From JANQSS01 sp965249735 (GTDB lineage Bacteria > Bacteroidota > Bacteroidia > Chitinophagales > Saprospiraceae): a DNA stretch of 64,000 nt. The notes beneath the pieces were generated by a model. The model worked only from the letters and a program-made list of their open reading frames with translations, was not told the DNA's origin and made no database searches. Location: positions 62,001 to 126,000 of the forward strand of contig CBDFMS010000019.1 of NCBI GenBank assembly GCA_965249735.1. The letters are read 5' to 3'. Shown here piece after piece: positions 1 through 6,976 of the stretch (position 1 is its first letter; every line of letters starts with the position of its first letter). A program made the translations under genes and the position numbers.

Positions 1-109
1 ATTTAGTCACACGCCTTTCTATTTTACGTTCGATATTGTCATCAATAGAATATTCTTGTGAAAGCCCGGATGTAATACATAAAAAGAATATGATTAAACA
101 TTTTGTCAT
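1..109 (-). CDS. Secreted protein, N-terminal 36 codons only (cut by window edge)
   Basis: On the minus strand an ATG at 109 opens a frame that runs off the left edge. The first residues, MTKCLIIFFLCITSGLSQ, look like a signal peptide with a likely cleavage after LSQ, followed by a charged stretch rich in D, E, R and K. It begins 29 bases after the stop of the porin gene on the same strand, so it is probably the second gene of that operon. Too little is present to name a family. The start is chosen because it gives a clean signal peptide. Confidence 0.6.
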   Translation of the reverse strand, partial: MTKCLIIFFLCITSGLSQEYSIDDNIERKIERRVTK

Positions 110-138
110 ATACAGAAATTAAATACCATTTATCTTGA

Positions 139-1326
139 TCAAAACCAAACTCCGATTCCTAAATTAAGTTGATTGGTTTTATTTTTCAGCCCATCTTCAA
201 TCCATTGATAATCTGCTTTAAACGACACAGACTGTCCATGACGCCAACTGATGCCTGCGGTTATTTCTTGTTTGTCATACGCATGATTGTCATTTAACCC
301 TTCGGTATTGGCATGGGTATCGTATTGTTCCCATCGGACGAAGGGTAGGAGAGAAGTCTTGAATTTCCGGTTACCTAATCTCAGGACATCGTAGGCCGCT
401 TCAATATAGTATCCGGTTAGACGCGATCCTACGTCTTTACCCGTAAATCCATTGTAGTTTTCAGCATCCTTTAATTTGGTAGTTGTATACATAAACCGAC
501 TTTCCAGCCCGCCAATCGTGTGCCGGGCATCTATACCCACCATCACCACACCGACGACTGAGCTATCAGCTCTTTGTAAATTGATTTCGTCCGGCTTCGA
601 CAATCCATCATACAATTTGGATTGTGTTTTTCCAGCATACAAAGCAAAACCCAGCTTTAATTGTCGAACGCCAAAGTAATCGAACTTAGCTGAGAAATTG
701 GGTGACGACAAACTGGAGCGTAAACCTTTTTGTCTGCCCTTTCTCAACCCATCAACACCACTCAGCGTCCCGTTCATACCATCATGACTCAAGAAACCAT
801 TTGTGACATACAACTGGTATCTTATGTTTACTTCCGATACTACTCCATTAAGCCCCAAAGCCAATTCTCTCCAGGTCGTTGGTATAATCTTACTGTCGAC
901 ATTAGGACGTTCTACGCCATGAAACGTCGTAGGCTCATGATATTCGTTGATGATACCCATAGGAATAATCATCATTCCACCTCTCAGATTTAATCGTTTA
1001 CCAATTTTATACTGAATGTATGCCTGTTCAATAAAAATTTCATCGCCATGCTCCACTTCAATTTCAGATATAAATTGCAGTCGATCATTGAACCGATATC
1101 CGGTAAAAAGGACAAAGCGGTGCACTTCCAATTTTCCATTATATCGCACCTCATCAGCTAATCGCTGATTATAATCGATCTGAGCATACCCCCGAATACT
1201 AAGATTCCTGTCATCCTGGAACATATTGTTCACCGAATTGGAGTAGATTGAGTCTTGCGCCTTAAGGCACAACTCCAGAGAGCAAAGCGTTATAGTCAAA
1301 AGCAGATGAATCCAGTATATTTTCAA
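139..1326 (-). CDS. Outer-membrane porin, phosphate-selective porin O/P-like
   Basis: A 395-aa protein with a signal peptide ending near residue 23 (CLKAQ) and a mature part made of alternating polar and aromatic residues, typical of transmembrane beta strands. It ends in a strand closing with GIGVWF, a C-terminal aromatic as expected for outer-membrane barrels. The early strands (RGYAQIDYNQR, FVLFTGYRFNDRLQFISEIEVEH) and the motif RGGMMIIPMGIINEYHEPTTFHG resemble the porin O/P family, which forms anion- or phosphate-selective channels. Length fits that family. The downstream secreted gene starts 29 bases later and probably shares the transcript. The substrate cannot be told from sequence. 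Confidence 0.75.
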   Translation of the reverse strand: MKIYWIHLLLTITLCSLELCLKAQDSIYSNSVNNMFQDDRNLSIRGYAQIDYNQRLADEVRYNGKLEVHRFVLFTGYRFNDRLQFISEIEVEHGDEIFIEQAYIQYKIGKRLNLRGGMMIIPMGIINEYHEPTTFHGVERPNVDSKIIPTTWRELALGLNGVVSEVNIRYQLYVTNGFLSHDGMNGTLSGVDGLRKGRQKGLRSSLSSPNFSAKFDYFGVRQLKLGFALYAGKTQSKLYDGLSKPDEINLQRADSSVVGVVMVGIDARHTIGGLESRFMYTTTKLKDAENYNGFTGKDVGSRLTGYYIEAAYDVLRLGNRKFKTSLLPFVRWEQYDTHANTEGLNDNHAYDKQEITAGISWRHGQSVSFKADYQWIEDGLKNKTNQLNLGIGVWF

Positions 1327-1360
1327 ATCCGTAGAATTAGTCTAAATAAAAATTGGATGA

Positions 1361-1368
1361 CAAATATA
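1361..1368 (-). promoter_or_regulatory. Bacteroidota -7 box for the porin operon
   Basis: The minus strand reads TATATTTG, a full match to the TAnnTTTG element recognised by the primary sigma factor of Bacteroidota. It lies 35 bases upstream of the porin ATG, giving a short leader. I did not find a convincing TTG at the usual 19-21 base spacing upstream. Confidence 0.5.
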
Positions 1369-1478
1369 GATCGACCGGACCAGAAATAATCGAATTTTTC
1401 AATCATATTAATCTTCTTTTTTGATGTAGATTTTTCCGACTTGAAAAGCATTTAAAAAGTTGAAAACAACAACAAAAA

Positions 1479-1976
1479 ATGAAACAAGTATTTATACTCA
1501 TCCTGATTTTATGTGGGAGTTTTCAGTTATCTGAAGCACAATCGCAGTCCTTCGACAAAAGGCCTTTCCACAACTTCGATTTTTGGCTCGGCGAATGGAC
1601 CGTGTACAAGTATGGAACAGACACTATTGCAGGTTTCAGTCGCATTACTTCAATTATCGACAGCCTTGCAATCCAGGAATTTTATCAAAATCCAAAAGGG
1701 ACCTACAAGGGAACAAGCCTCAATAAGTACAATCCGATAAATGGCCAATGGGATCAATTTTGGGTCGACAATAGCGGATTAAGTCTCAGTATTCGAGGAA
1801 TTCTTCAAGATGGCAAGATGGTACTGCAGGATATTGAGGCGAGAGAAAATTTACCACTCAATCGAATTACCTGGGCGCCTGAACCGAAAGAAACGGTGCG
1901 ACAAACCTGGGATCAAAGCACCGATGGTGGAAAGTCCTGGATTACGGTATTTGATGGTAAATACGTCAGGAAATAG
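1479..1976 (+). CDS. Secreted DUF1579-like protein
   Basis: A 165-aa protein with a signal peptide (MKQVFILILILCGSFQLSEAQ) and one compact domain. The features HNFDFWLGEWTVY near the mature N-terminus, the central NPINGQWDQFWVDNSG, and the closing RQTWDQSTDGGKSWITVFDGKYVRK are the usual signature positions of DUF1579-like beta-barrel proteins. These are small exported proteins of unknown role. It stands alone, divergent from the porin operon, with a weak -7-like box (TAGATTTT at 1437-1444) upstream. The start is the first ATG giving a signal peptide. Confidence 0.7.
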   Translation: MKQVFILILILCGSFQLSEAQSQSFDKRPFHNFDFWLGEWTVYKYGTDTIAGFSRITSIIDSLAIQEFYQNPKGTYKGTSLNKYNPINGQWDQFWVDNSGLSLSIRGILQDGKMVLQDIEARENLPLNRITWAPEPKETVRQTWDQSTDGGKSWITVFDGKYVRK

Positions 1977-2092
1977 CATGCATCTTTCGAGCTGAATTAC
2001 AAACCAACAATCCTTTGAGTGAATGCTTATTATTCTTAATCTGGTATTTCGACCGGTGAGCATGACCGAGCGTTTAATTCGGCGACATAACA

Positions 2093-2692
2093 TCATTCAC
2101 ATAGCTCAAATGTAACCCTGGCAAAGAAGTTGTCTACGATCACTTTTTTACATCTGCCATTCTCATAGACATAGTCGGTCTTCTTCCCATCAGGTTTTTC
2201 TATGGAATATCGATTAGCCTCTTTCGAAGAAACCTTCAGATCGGTCCCGAAACGCTCAGAAAATATGGTATCAGCTTGATTCGGCTCGCGATGATAAATG
2301 GTCGTTATAGAAGAATCAATAGGTTTCGAGTCAGAAATCAAACTGTGTTCCCCATCTACTACTACCTTATAGCCTTGTTCATGGCGGTGAATACTCGATG
2401 CAGACTTTAAATTGCCATTTTTGCGATACTTCGTAGATGCTTTAACTAGTTCTTCATTATGATATAGCGTGTAGTAGTCGTATTCGATTGTTTTTGCACC
2501 AAAAAACCACAGCTTCACGCGACTATTGATAAGATAAACGCTGTAATCAGCCGAGTCATAATTTATGGCAGAGACATAACCGATAGAATCACCTTTCCAC
2601 ATGACACCATATCGTAGATTTTGAGCATCCATAGTCTCAATAAAAAGACCCATGGCAATCCAGATCAGGCAGATGATAAATGTCACGCGCAT
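2093..2692 (-). CDS. Secreted protein of unknown function, DUF6134-like
   Basis: The open frame extends up to 2719, but the ATG at 2692 gives a better signal peptide (MRVTFIICLIWIAMG... to MDAQ), so I choose that start and a 199-aa product. The mature part is a beta-rich domain starting LRYGVMWKGDSIGYVSA, with repeated polar strands and a closing FARVTFELCE. The overall pattern resembles small exported DUF6134 proteins, but I am not certain of the family. The gene converges with the DUF1579-like gene, with 116 bases between their ends. Confidence 0.6.
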   Translation of the reverse strand: MRVTFIICLIWIAMGLFIETMDAQNLRYGVMWKGDSIGYVSAINYDSADYSVYLINSRVKLWFFGAKTIEYDYYTLYHNEELVKASTKYRKNGNLKSASSIHRHEQGYKVVVDGEHSLISDSKPIDSSITTIYHREPNQADTIFSERFGTDLKVSSKEANRYSIEKPDGKKTDYVYENGRCKKVIVDNFFARVTFELCE

Positions 2693-2984
2693 ATGATAAA
2701 GATAGTTTTCTGTGACCAATTCATATTAATTGCCCTTATTCTATCAAAAAATCACGATGATCAAGGTAAAGCTACTGGAAGAGCAAAGTGACCTTAGTTA
2801 TCTCTTCATAACAATCTTTGTGAATCATATAGTCCGATACGTATATAAAATCATCTTCTTGATAGGACTAATTATCTCAGTCATCTTTTTGTTTAGTGGA
2901 TATGATGACACGAACTGTATCTTAGTTTTCAAATCATCCATTGTTTTATAAACATTGGAAATCACAATCGATCAATTTAGTTCT

Positions 2985-3779
2985 ATGAGAAAAGTTTACC
3001 TGTATACGTTATTTGCTGCGGTCATCATTTGCCTGGGTAACGCCGGTGGTGCAGGACTCATTCAAAATCGGGACTTGACTGGTTCTCCGGTATCAACTGG
3101 AACATGCAATGTCTGCCATGGAGGAGGAAATTTCAATCCAGACCCGGTAATAGAGCTTCTTGATAATGGGGTTCCCGTAACGCGGTATGCACCAGGGCAG
3201 ACCTATGAGCTGCAGTTAACAATCAATGCGTCCAATTTTCCATCCGGATTTGGATTCCAGATGGTGGGCCTCGATCCGGCCAATAATTCAGGTGGATCAT
3301 TTGGTGTTGCACCAACAGGTACACGGACCATTCAAATCAATGGTCGCTCATATTTTGAACATGCGCAGCGGTTGGCTCAAAATCAATTTGCCATTGACTG
3401 GACTGCGCCTGCTTCAGAAACAGGTAATATTTCCTTCTATGCAGTAGGCAACACAGTTAACAGCAATGGAAATACGACCGGCGACATAGCAGCAACGACT
3501 TCATTGACCGTAATGGAAGACCCGGACGTAGCTTCGGCTTCAACTTATATTGAAGAGCAAATAACTGTCTTTCCGGTCCCTGTTGAATCCTATTTGTACG
3601 TTGACTTAGGAACCTTGCAAATGAAATACAACGGCTTGCACATTCTAAACGTACAAGGCCAGGTTGTCAATTCCAGCCTTGAGTCTGCAATTGACCTCTC
3701 AAATATTGCATCTGGATCTTATGTCGCCGTTATTCAACTGAATGATGTCTTTGTTGCCAAAAGATTTATTAAGATCTGA
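2985..3779 (+). CDS. T9SS-exported protein with a CXXCH motif (choice-of-anchor V-like)
   Basis: From the ATG at 2985 the product is 264 aa; an earlier TTG at 2955 would only add residues before the signal peptide. The signal peptide (VYLYTLFAAVIICLG) is followed by GTCNVCHGGG at residues 39-48, which carries a c-type heme-binding CXXCH motif, then an Ig/reelin-like beta domain of about 130 residues (PGQTYELQLTI to ATTSLTV). The last 75 residues, from YIEEQITVFPVPV to VAKRFIKI, form a type-A T9SS sorting domain, so the protein is secreted or anchored at the cell surface. This architecture is known as choice-of-anchor V. Whether the motif binds heme is untested. Confidence 0.75.
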   Translation: MRKVYLYTLFAAVIICLGNAGGAGLIQNRDLTGSPVSTGTCNVCHGGGNFNPDPVIELLDNGVPVTRYAPGQTYELQLTINASNFPSGFGFQMVGLDPANNSGGSFGVAPTGTRTIQINGRSYFEHAQRLAQNQFAIDWTAPASETGNISFYAVGNTVNSNGNTTGDIAATTSLTVMEDPDVASASTYIEEQITVFPVPVESYLYVDLGTLQMKYNGLHILNVQGQVVNSSLESAIDLSNIASGSYVAVIQLNDVFVAKRFIKI

Positions 3780-3894
3780 TCTAATTTTGGATGCCTGAAT
3801 AAAACAGAATCAGGTCCAGACATCATGCCGAATCGTCATTAACCCTCCGGGACTGAAGATTTCATTGTCGTTCGTTTCGTCGAGGTTGTCTTTT

Positions 3895-3938
3895 ACATGC
3901 GATATGATTAGATAGACATGCGATATGATTAGATAGAC
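3895..3938 (+). repeat. Two tandem copies of a 21-bp unit upstream of the HELTH protein gene
   Basis: The unit ACATGCGATATGATTAGATAG occurs twice in exact tandem at 3895-3915 and 3916-3936 and is followed by ACA. It sits 25-65 bases before the next gene and just upstream of a TAACTTTG box (3950-3957). It could be a duplicated operator or a recent slippage product. Confidence 0.8.
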
Positions 3939-3949
3939 AAGCGGAAGAT

Positions 3950-3957
3950 TAACTTTG
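3950..3957 (+). promoter_or_regulatory. Possible -7 box TAACTTTG
   Basis: Full match to TAnnTTTG, only four bases before the ATG at 3962. If used, the transcript would start at or inside the annotated start, so translation would be leaderless or begin at the in-frame ATG at 3998. Confidence 0.4.
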
Positions 3958-3961
3958 GCAA

Positions 3962-4588
3962 ATGTTCTACGATTGGTTACGGTTTGATAAGCGAATTATG
4001 CAGTTCATCAGGCTTTGGGATGTACCGAACATTTTTCATATCTACGGGTGGTGGATCGTACTCTATTGGCCACTCGAATGGATGTTAGGCAGTCTGCATA
4101 TCATCGGATTCAGTCATTTTTTTCAATTATTATTGGCGGCCAGATCCACTAGAAAAATGAGTCATACTGAACTTAAAATCGGGCAGTCGGTTTTTTCAAG
4201 TCGCATTCAATTTGATCTGGTTCGAATAAATACACGTTCAACAGTGGCTAAAAAATGGAAGTTTGCTTTTGTCACCGGGAATATCATACACATAAATGCC
4301 GGTCTGTCGGATACACTTTTAGTTCATGAACTCACACACGTATTTCAATATCAATCTGTAGGACTCGTATACGTTCCCAGGGCTCTCTTTGCCCAGAGAT
4401 CCAGAGCAGGGTACAACTTCGGGCATATAAATGATCATCTTGACATAGTAAATGGCATAGCCGATCTGGGAAAATTAAATTATGAACAACAAGCTGAGTT
4501 TTTAGAGACGTTGTACAGATACAATTCATCAGAGGCTATGGTCAGTGAGTTGAATCAGACTTTCAATCAGATAAGTTTCCGGGTTTAA
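3962..4588 (+). CDS. Zinc-peptidase-like protein with HELTH motif
   Basis: A 208-aa protein with the zinc-binding HExxH pattern as LLVHELTHVFQYQ, the HELTH being residues 122-126. Residues 26-60 are hydrophobic and aromatic and could hold one membrane segment. The HELTHVFQ context resembles DUF4157-like and related minimal metallopeptidase folds, but no clear third zinc ligand motif is apparent, and the family is not certain. The start may be the ATG at 3998 (MQFIRLWDV) because a -7 box lies directly before 3962. It is followed by corA on the same strand, which has its own promoter-like box, so the two need not be co-transcribed. Confidence 0.6.
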   Translation: MFYDWLRFDKRIMQFIRLWDVPNIFHIYGWWIVLYWPLEWMLGSLHIIGFSHFFQLLLAARSTRKMSHTELKIGQSVFSSRIQFDLVRINTRSTVAKKWKFAFVTGNIIHINAGLSDTLLVHELTHVFQYQSVGLVYVPRALFAQRSRAGYNFGHINDHLDIVNGIADLGKLNYEQQAEFLETLYRYNSSEAMVSELNQTFNQISFRV

Positions 4589-4626
4589 GATCAAGCCCTG
4601 TGATTTTATTTTGACCTTAAAATACC

Positions 4627-4634
4627 TATCTTTG
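4627..4634 (+). promoter_or_regulatory. Bacteroidota -7 box for corA
   Basis: TATCTTTG matches TAnnTTTG exactly, 43 bases before the corA ATG. A TTG lies at 4611-4613, closer than the usual spacing, so the -33 element is uncertain. Confidence 0.5.
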
Positions 4635-4676
4635 GAGCGCTTATTTAAATGATACGTTAAATGGAAGTTCCTAGTT

Positions 4677-5627
4677 ATGATTCGTTATTACGCACAACAA
4701 GACGGCAGATTAGCCGAGTTGGAGGCGTTGACACCTTCGTGCTGGGTCAACATCAGCCCACCTATTGAGAATGATGAGCTCAAGGACTTGTCTATAAGAT
4801 TAAGTATACCCGAAGATTTTCTGACTGATTCACTGGATATTGACGAACGATCGCGTTATGATCGGGAGGATGATATTCGATTGATTGTGGTTAACATAGC
4901 TTATTTCAATGACCGCGATCTTGAAAATGAGGCGATCTATGTCACCGTACCGATTGGTATTATTCTAACCGAAGAAAATATTGTGACGATCTCCCCGAAA
5001 GACAATGAAGTCCTGGATCGTTTTCTTGAAGACCGCATTCGACATTTGAATGTCAACGATGAACGGCATTTCGTCCTCAAGCTATTCGATCAAATCGTAC
5101 TTCATTATCTGGACTGTCTAAAAAAACTGAACCTGAAACGACATCTCATCGAGAATGAACTCTATGACAGCGCCCGCAATTCAGAATTGAAACAACTATT
5201 ACGAATCGAGAAGAGCCTGGTCTATTTCGTAAATTCTCTTTCATCAAACGAATTGGTGAAGATGAAAATGAAGCGCACTGATTTTCTCCACATCAGGGAC
5301 GATGAAGATCTGTCTGATTTTTTTGAAGACATCATCATCGACAACAGTCAGGCACTTGAAATGGCAAATGTGCATACCAATATCTTGTCTGGAACAATGG
5401 AGGCTTATGCCTCAATTGTCTCAAACAATCTCAACGTTTTCATTCATCGATTAACCATCGTGACAATCGTACTTATGGTACCTACATTGGTCGCCAGCTT
5501 CTATGGTATGAACTTAAAGAATTTGCCAATGGAGAACTCTCCTTATGCCTTCTATATCATACTTTTAATCTCACTTGTTTTTAGTGGCCTCCTTGTCTGG
5601 TTTTTCCGACGAAAGCAACTCTTCTAA
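4677..5627 (+). CDS. corA: CorA-family magnesium/divalent cation channel
   Basis: A 316-aa protein of normal length for the family. The large soluble N-terminal part (residues 1-250) is charged and helical. It is followed by the signature GMN at residues 277-279 (FYGMNLKNLP) between two membrane helices, about 255-276 and 291-310, and a basic tail (FFRRKQLF). CorA proteins form inner-membrane pentamers that carry Mg2+, and sometimes Co2+ or Ni2+, into the cell. The start at 4677 is the first in-frame ATG; an upstream ATG at 4661 is out of frame. Confidence 0.9.
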   Translation: MIRYYAQQDGRLAELEALTPSCWVNISPPIENDELKDLSIRLSIPEDFLTDSLDIDERSRYDREDDIRLIVVNIAYFNDRDLENEAIYVTVPIGIILTEENIVTISPKDNEVLDRFLEDRIRHLNVNDERHFVLKLFDQIVLHYLDCLKKLNLKRHLIENELYDSARNSELKQLLRIEKSLVYFVNSLSSNELVKMKMKRTDFLHIRDDEDLSDFFEDIIIDNSQALEMANVHTNILSGTMEAYASIVSNNLNVFIHRLTIVTIVLMVPTLVASFYGMNLKNLPMENSPYAFYIILLISLVFSGLLVWFFRRKQLF

Positions 5628-5803
5628 AGACTAAACCACATCTTTCAAGGCTTTTTCAACAACACATAATGTTTTTTTATTGTATAAAATACTGTGATCC
5701 AAAGCGATCTGAAAGTTATTCACATCGTGTGTAAAAACTCCTAACATATTAGAACTTTTTTTTATCTAACTTGCACTCACCTTAACAGGTAAATCCAGGA
5801 TCG

Positions 5804-5870
5804 TTCACTTCAATCGATTCACCAAATCAGTAATACAGCTCCGTCAGGGGTAGTGAATTACTGAATTTTT
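5804..5870 (+). promoter_or_regulatory. Possible structured leader of the nrd operon
   Basis: The 296-base spacer before nrdB holds two competing pairings: TTCACT (5804-5809) with AGTGAA (5852-5857), and TCAGTAAT (5827-5834) with ATTACTGA (5857-5864). The second is followed at once by a run of seven T. This is an attenuator-like arrangement by eye, but no known riboswitch class or NrdR box was recognised. The remainder of the spacer shows nothing clear. Confidence 0.3.
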
Positions 5871-5923
5871 TTGCTCAAAAAAACAGATTATAAAAAAAAA
5901 TATATAAGACAGATTTACAAACC

Positions 5924-6919
5924 ATGAAAAACGAAAATGAGATGAGTGGAATCGAAGAACCTATCCTTAAAGAGAACCCCGGACGCTTTGTAATCTTTCC
6001 AATACAACATGATGATATTTGGAAATTTTATAAAAATTCAGAAGCTTCCTTCTGGACGGCTGAAGAAATAGATTTGTCAGGTGACCTGGTTGATTGGCAC
6101 GACAAGTTAAATGATGACGAACGACATTTTATCAAAAATGTGTTGGCATTTTTTGCCGCCAGCGATGGAATTGTCAATGAAAATCTGGCAGAAAATTTTA
6201 TCAGTGAAGTACAGTACACGGAAGCCAAATTTTTCTACGGCTTTCAGATCATGATGGAGAATATACACTCCGAAACCTATTCGCTCTTAATCGATACCTA
6301 CATAAAAGATAACCAGGAAAAAGATTACTTGTTTAACGCCATTGACAATCTCGCTTGTGTTCGGAAAAAAGCTGACTGGGCGTTGCGTTGGATCGAAAAT
6401 GGCTCTTTTGCAGAACGACTTATAGCTTTTGCCGCGGTTGAAGGAATTTTCTTTTCAGGATCGTTTTGTTCGATTTTCTGGTTGAAGAAACGAGGCCTTT
6501 TGCCCGGATTATGTTTTTCTAATGAGTTGATTTCTCGAGATGAAGGGATGCATTGCGATTTCGCCTGTTTACTTTACAACAAGCACATCGTAAACAAACT
6601 GGACAAACAAGTACTATTAGATATCATCCTGGACGCAGTGGAAATTGAGAAAGAATTTATTTCAGATTCATTGCCTGTAAAATTGATTGGTATGAATTCA
6701 GATCTCATGTGCCAATACATTGAATTTGTAGCAGACCGATTACTCGTTGCCTTAGGAAATGAAAAAGTGTTTAAAGCAGAAAATCCATTCCCTTGGATGG
6801 AAATGATCTCGCTTCAAGGCAAAACCAATTTCTTTGAAAAGCGTGTAGGTGACTATAAAAAATCGGGTATAAATACCCGTAGAGAGGAACAAATATTCAC
6901 ACTCGACGAAGACTTCTAA
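5924..6919 (+). CDS. nrdB: Ribonucleoside-diphosphate reductase small subunit (class Ia)
   Basis: A 331-aa R2 subunit that houses the diiron-tyrosyl radical cofactor used by NrdA to make deoxyribonucleotides. Visible cofactor residues match the eukaryotic-type R2: Asp81 (FFAASDGIV), Glu112 and His115 (MENIHSETY), radical Tyr119, Glu173 (AAVEGIFFSG), and Glu207 and His210 (SRDEGMHCDF). The C-terminus FTLDEDF is the tail that docks on the large subunit. It is the first gene of an nrdB-nrdA operon, 57 bases ahead of nrdA. Complete, with all catalytic residues present. Confidence 0.96.
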   Translation: MKNENEMSGIEEPILKENPGRFVIFPIQHDDIWKFYKNSEASFWTAEEIDLSGDLVDWHDKLNDDERHFIKNVLAFFAASDGIVNENLAENFISEVQYTEAKFFYGFQIMMENIHSETYSLLIDTYIKDNQEKDYLFNAIDNLACVRKKADWALRWIENGSFAERLIAFAAVEGIFFSGSFCSIFWLKKRGLLPGLCFSNELISRDEGMHCDFACLLYNKHIVNKLDKQVLLDIILDAVEIEKEFISDSLPVKLIGMNSDLMCQYIEFVADRLLVALGNEKVFKAENPFPWMEMISLQGKTNFFEKRVGDYKKSGINTRREEQIFTLDEDF

Positions 6920-6976
6920 ACCCATCACATTACCAAAACAAGAGACCAAATTGTTGACTTATTGACTTAATAGAAA

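Noticed and set aside
2730..2951. 73-codon hydrophobic frame on the plus strand
   Set aside because: It lies in an AT-rich spacer before a gene with its own start, begins poorly and matches nothing; the hydrophobic run is expected from AT-rich codons.
5628..5923. Known riboswitch (cobalamin) or NrdR box before nrdB
   Set aside because: I looked for the cobalamin core and for paired NrdR boxes and saw no good match; only generic hairpins remain.
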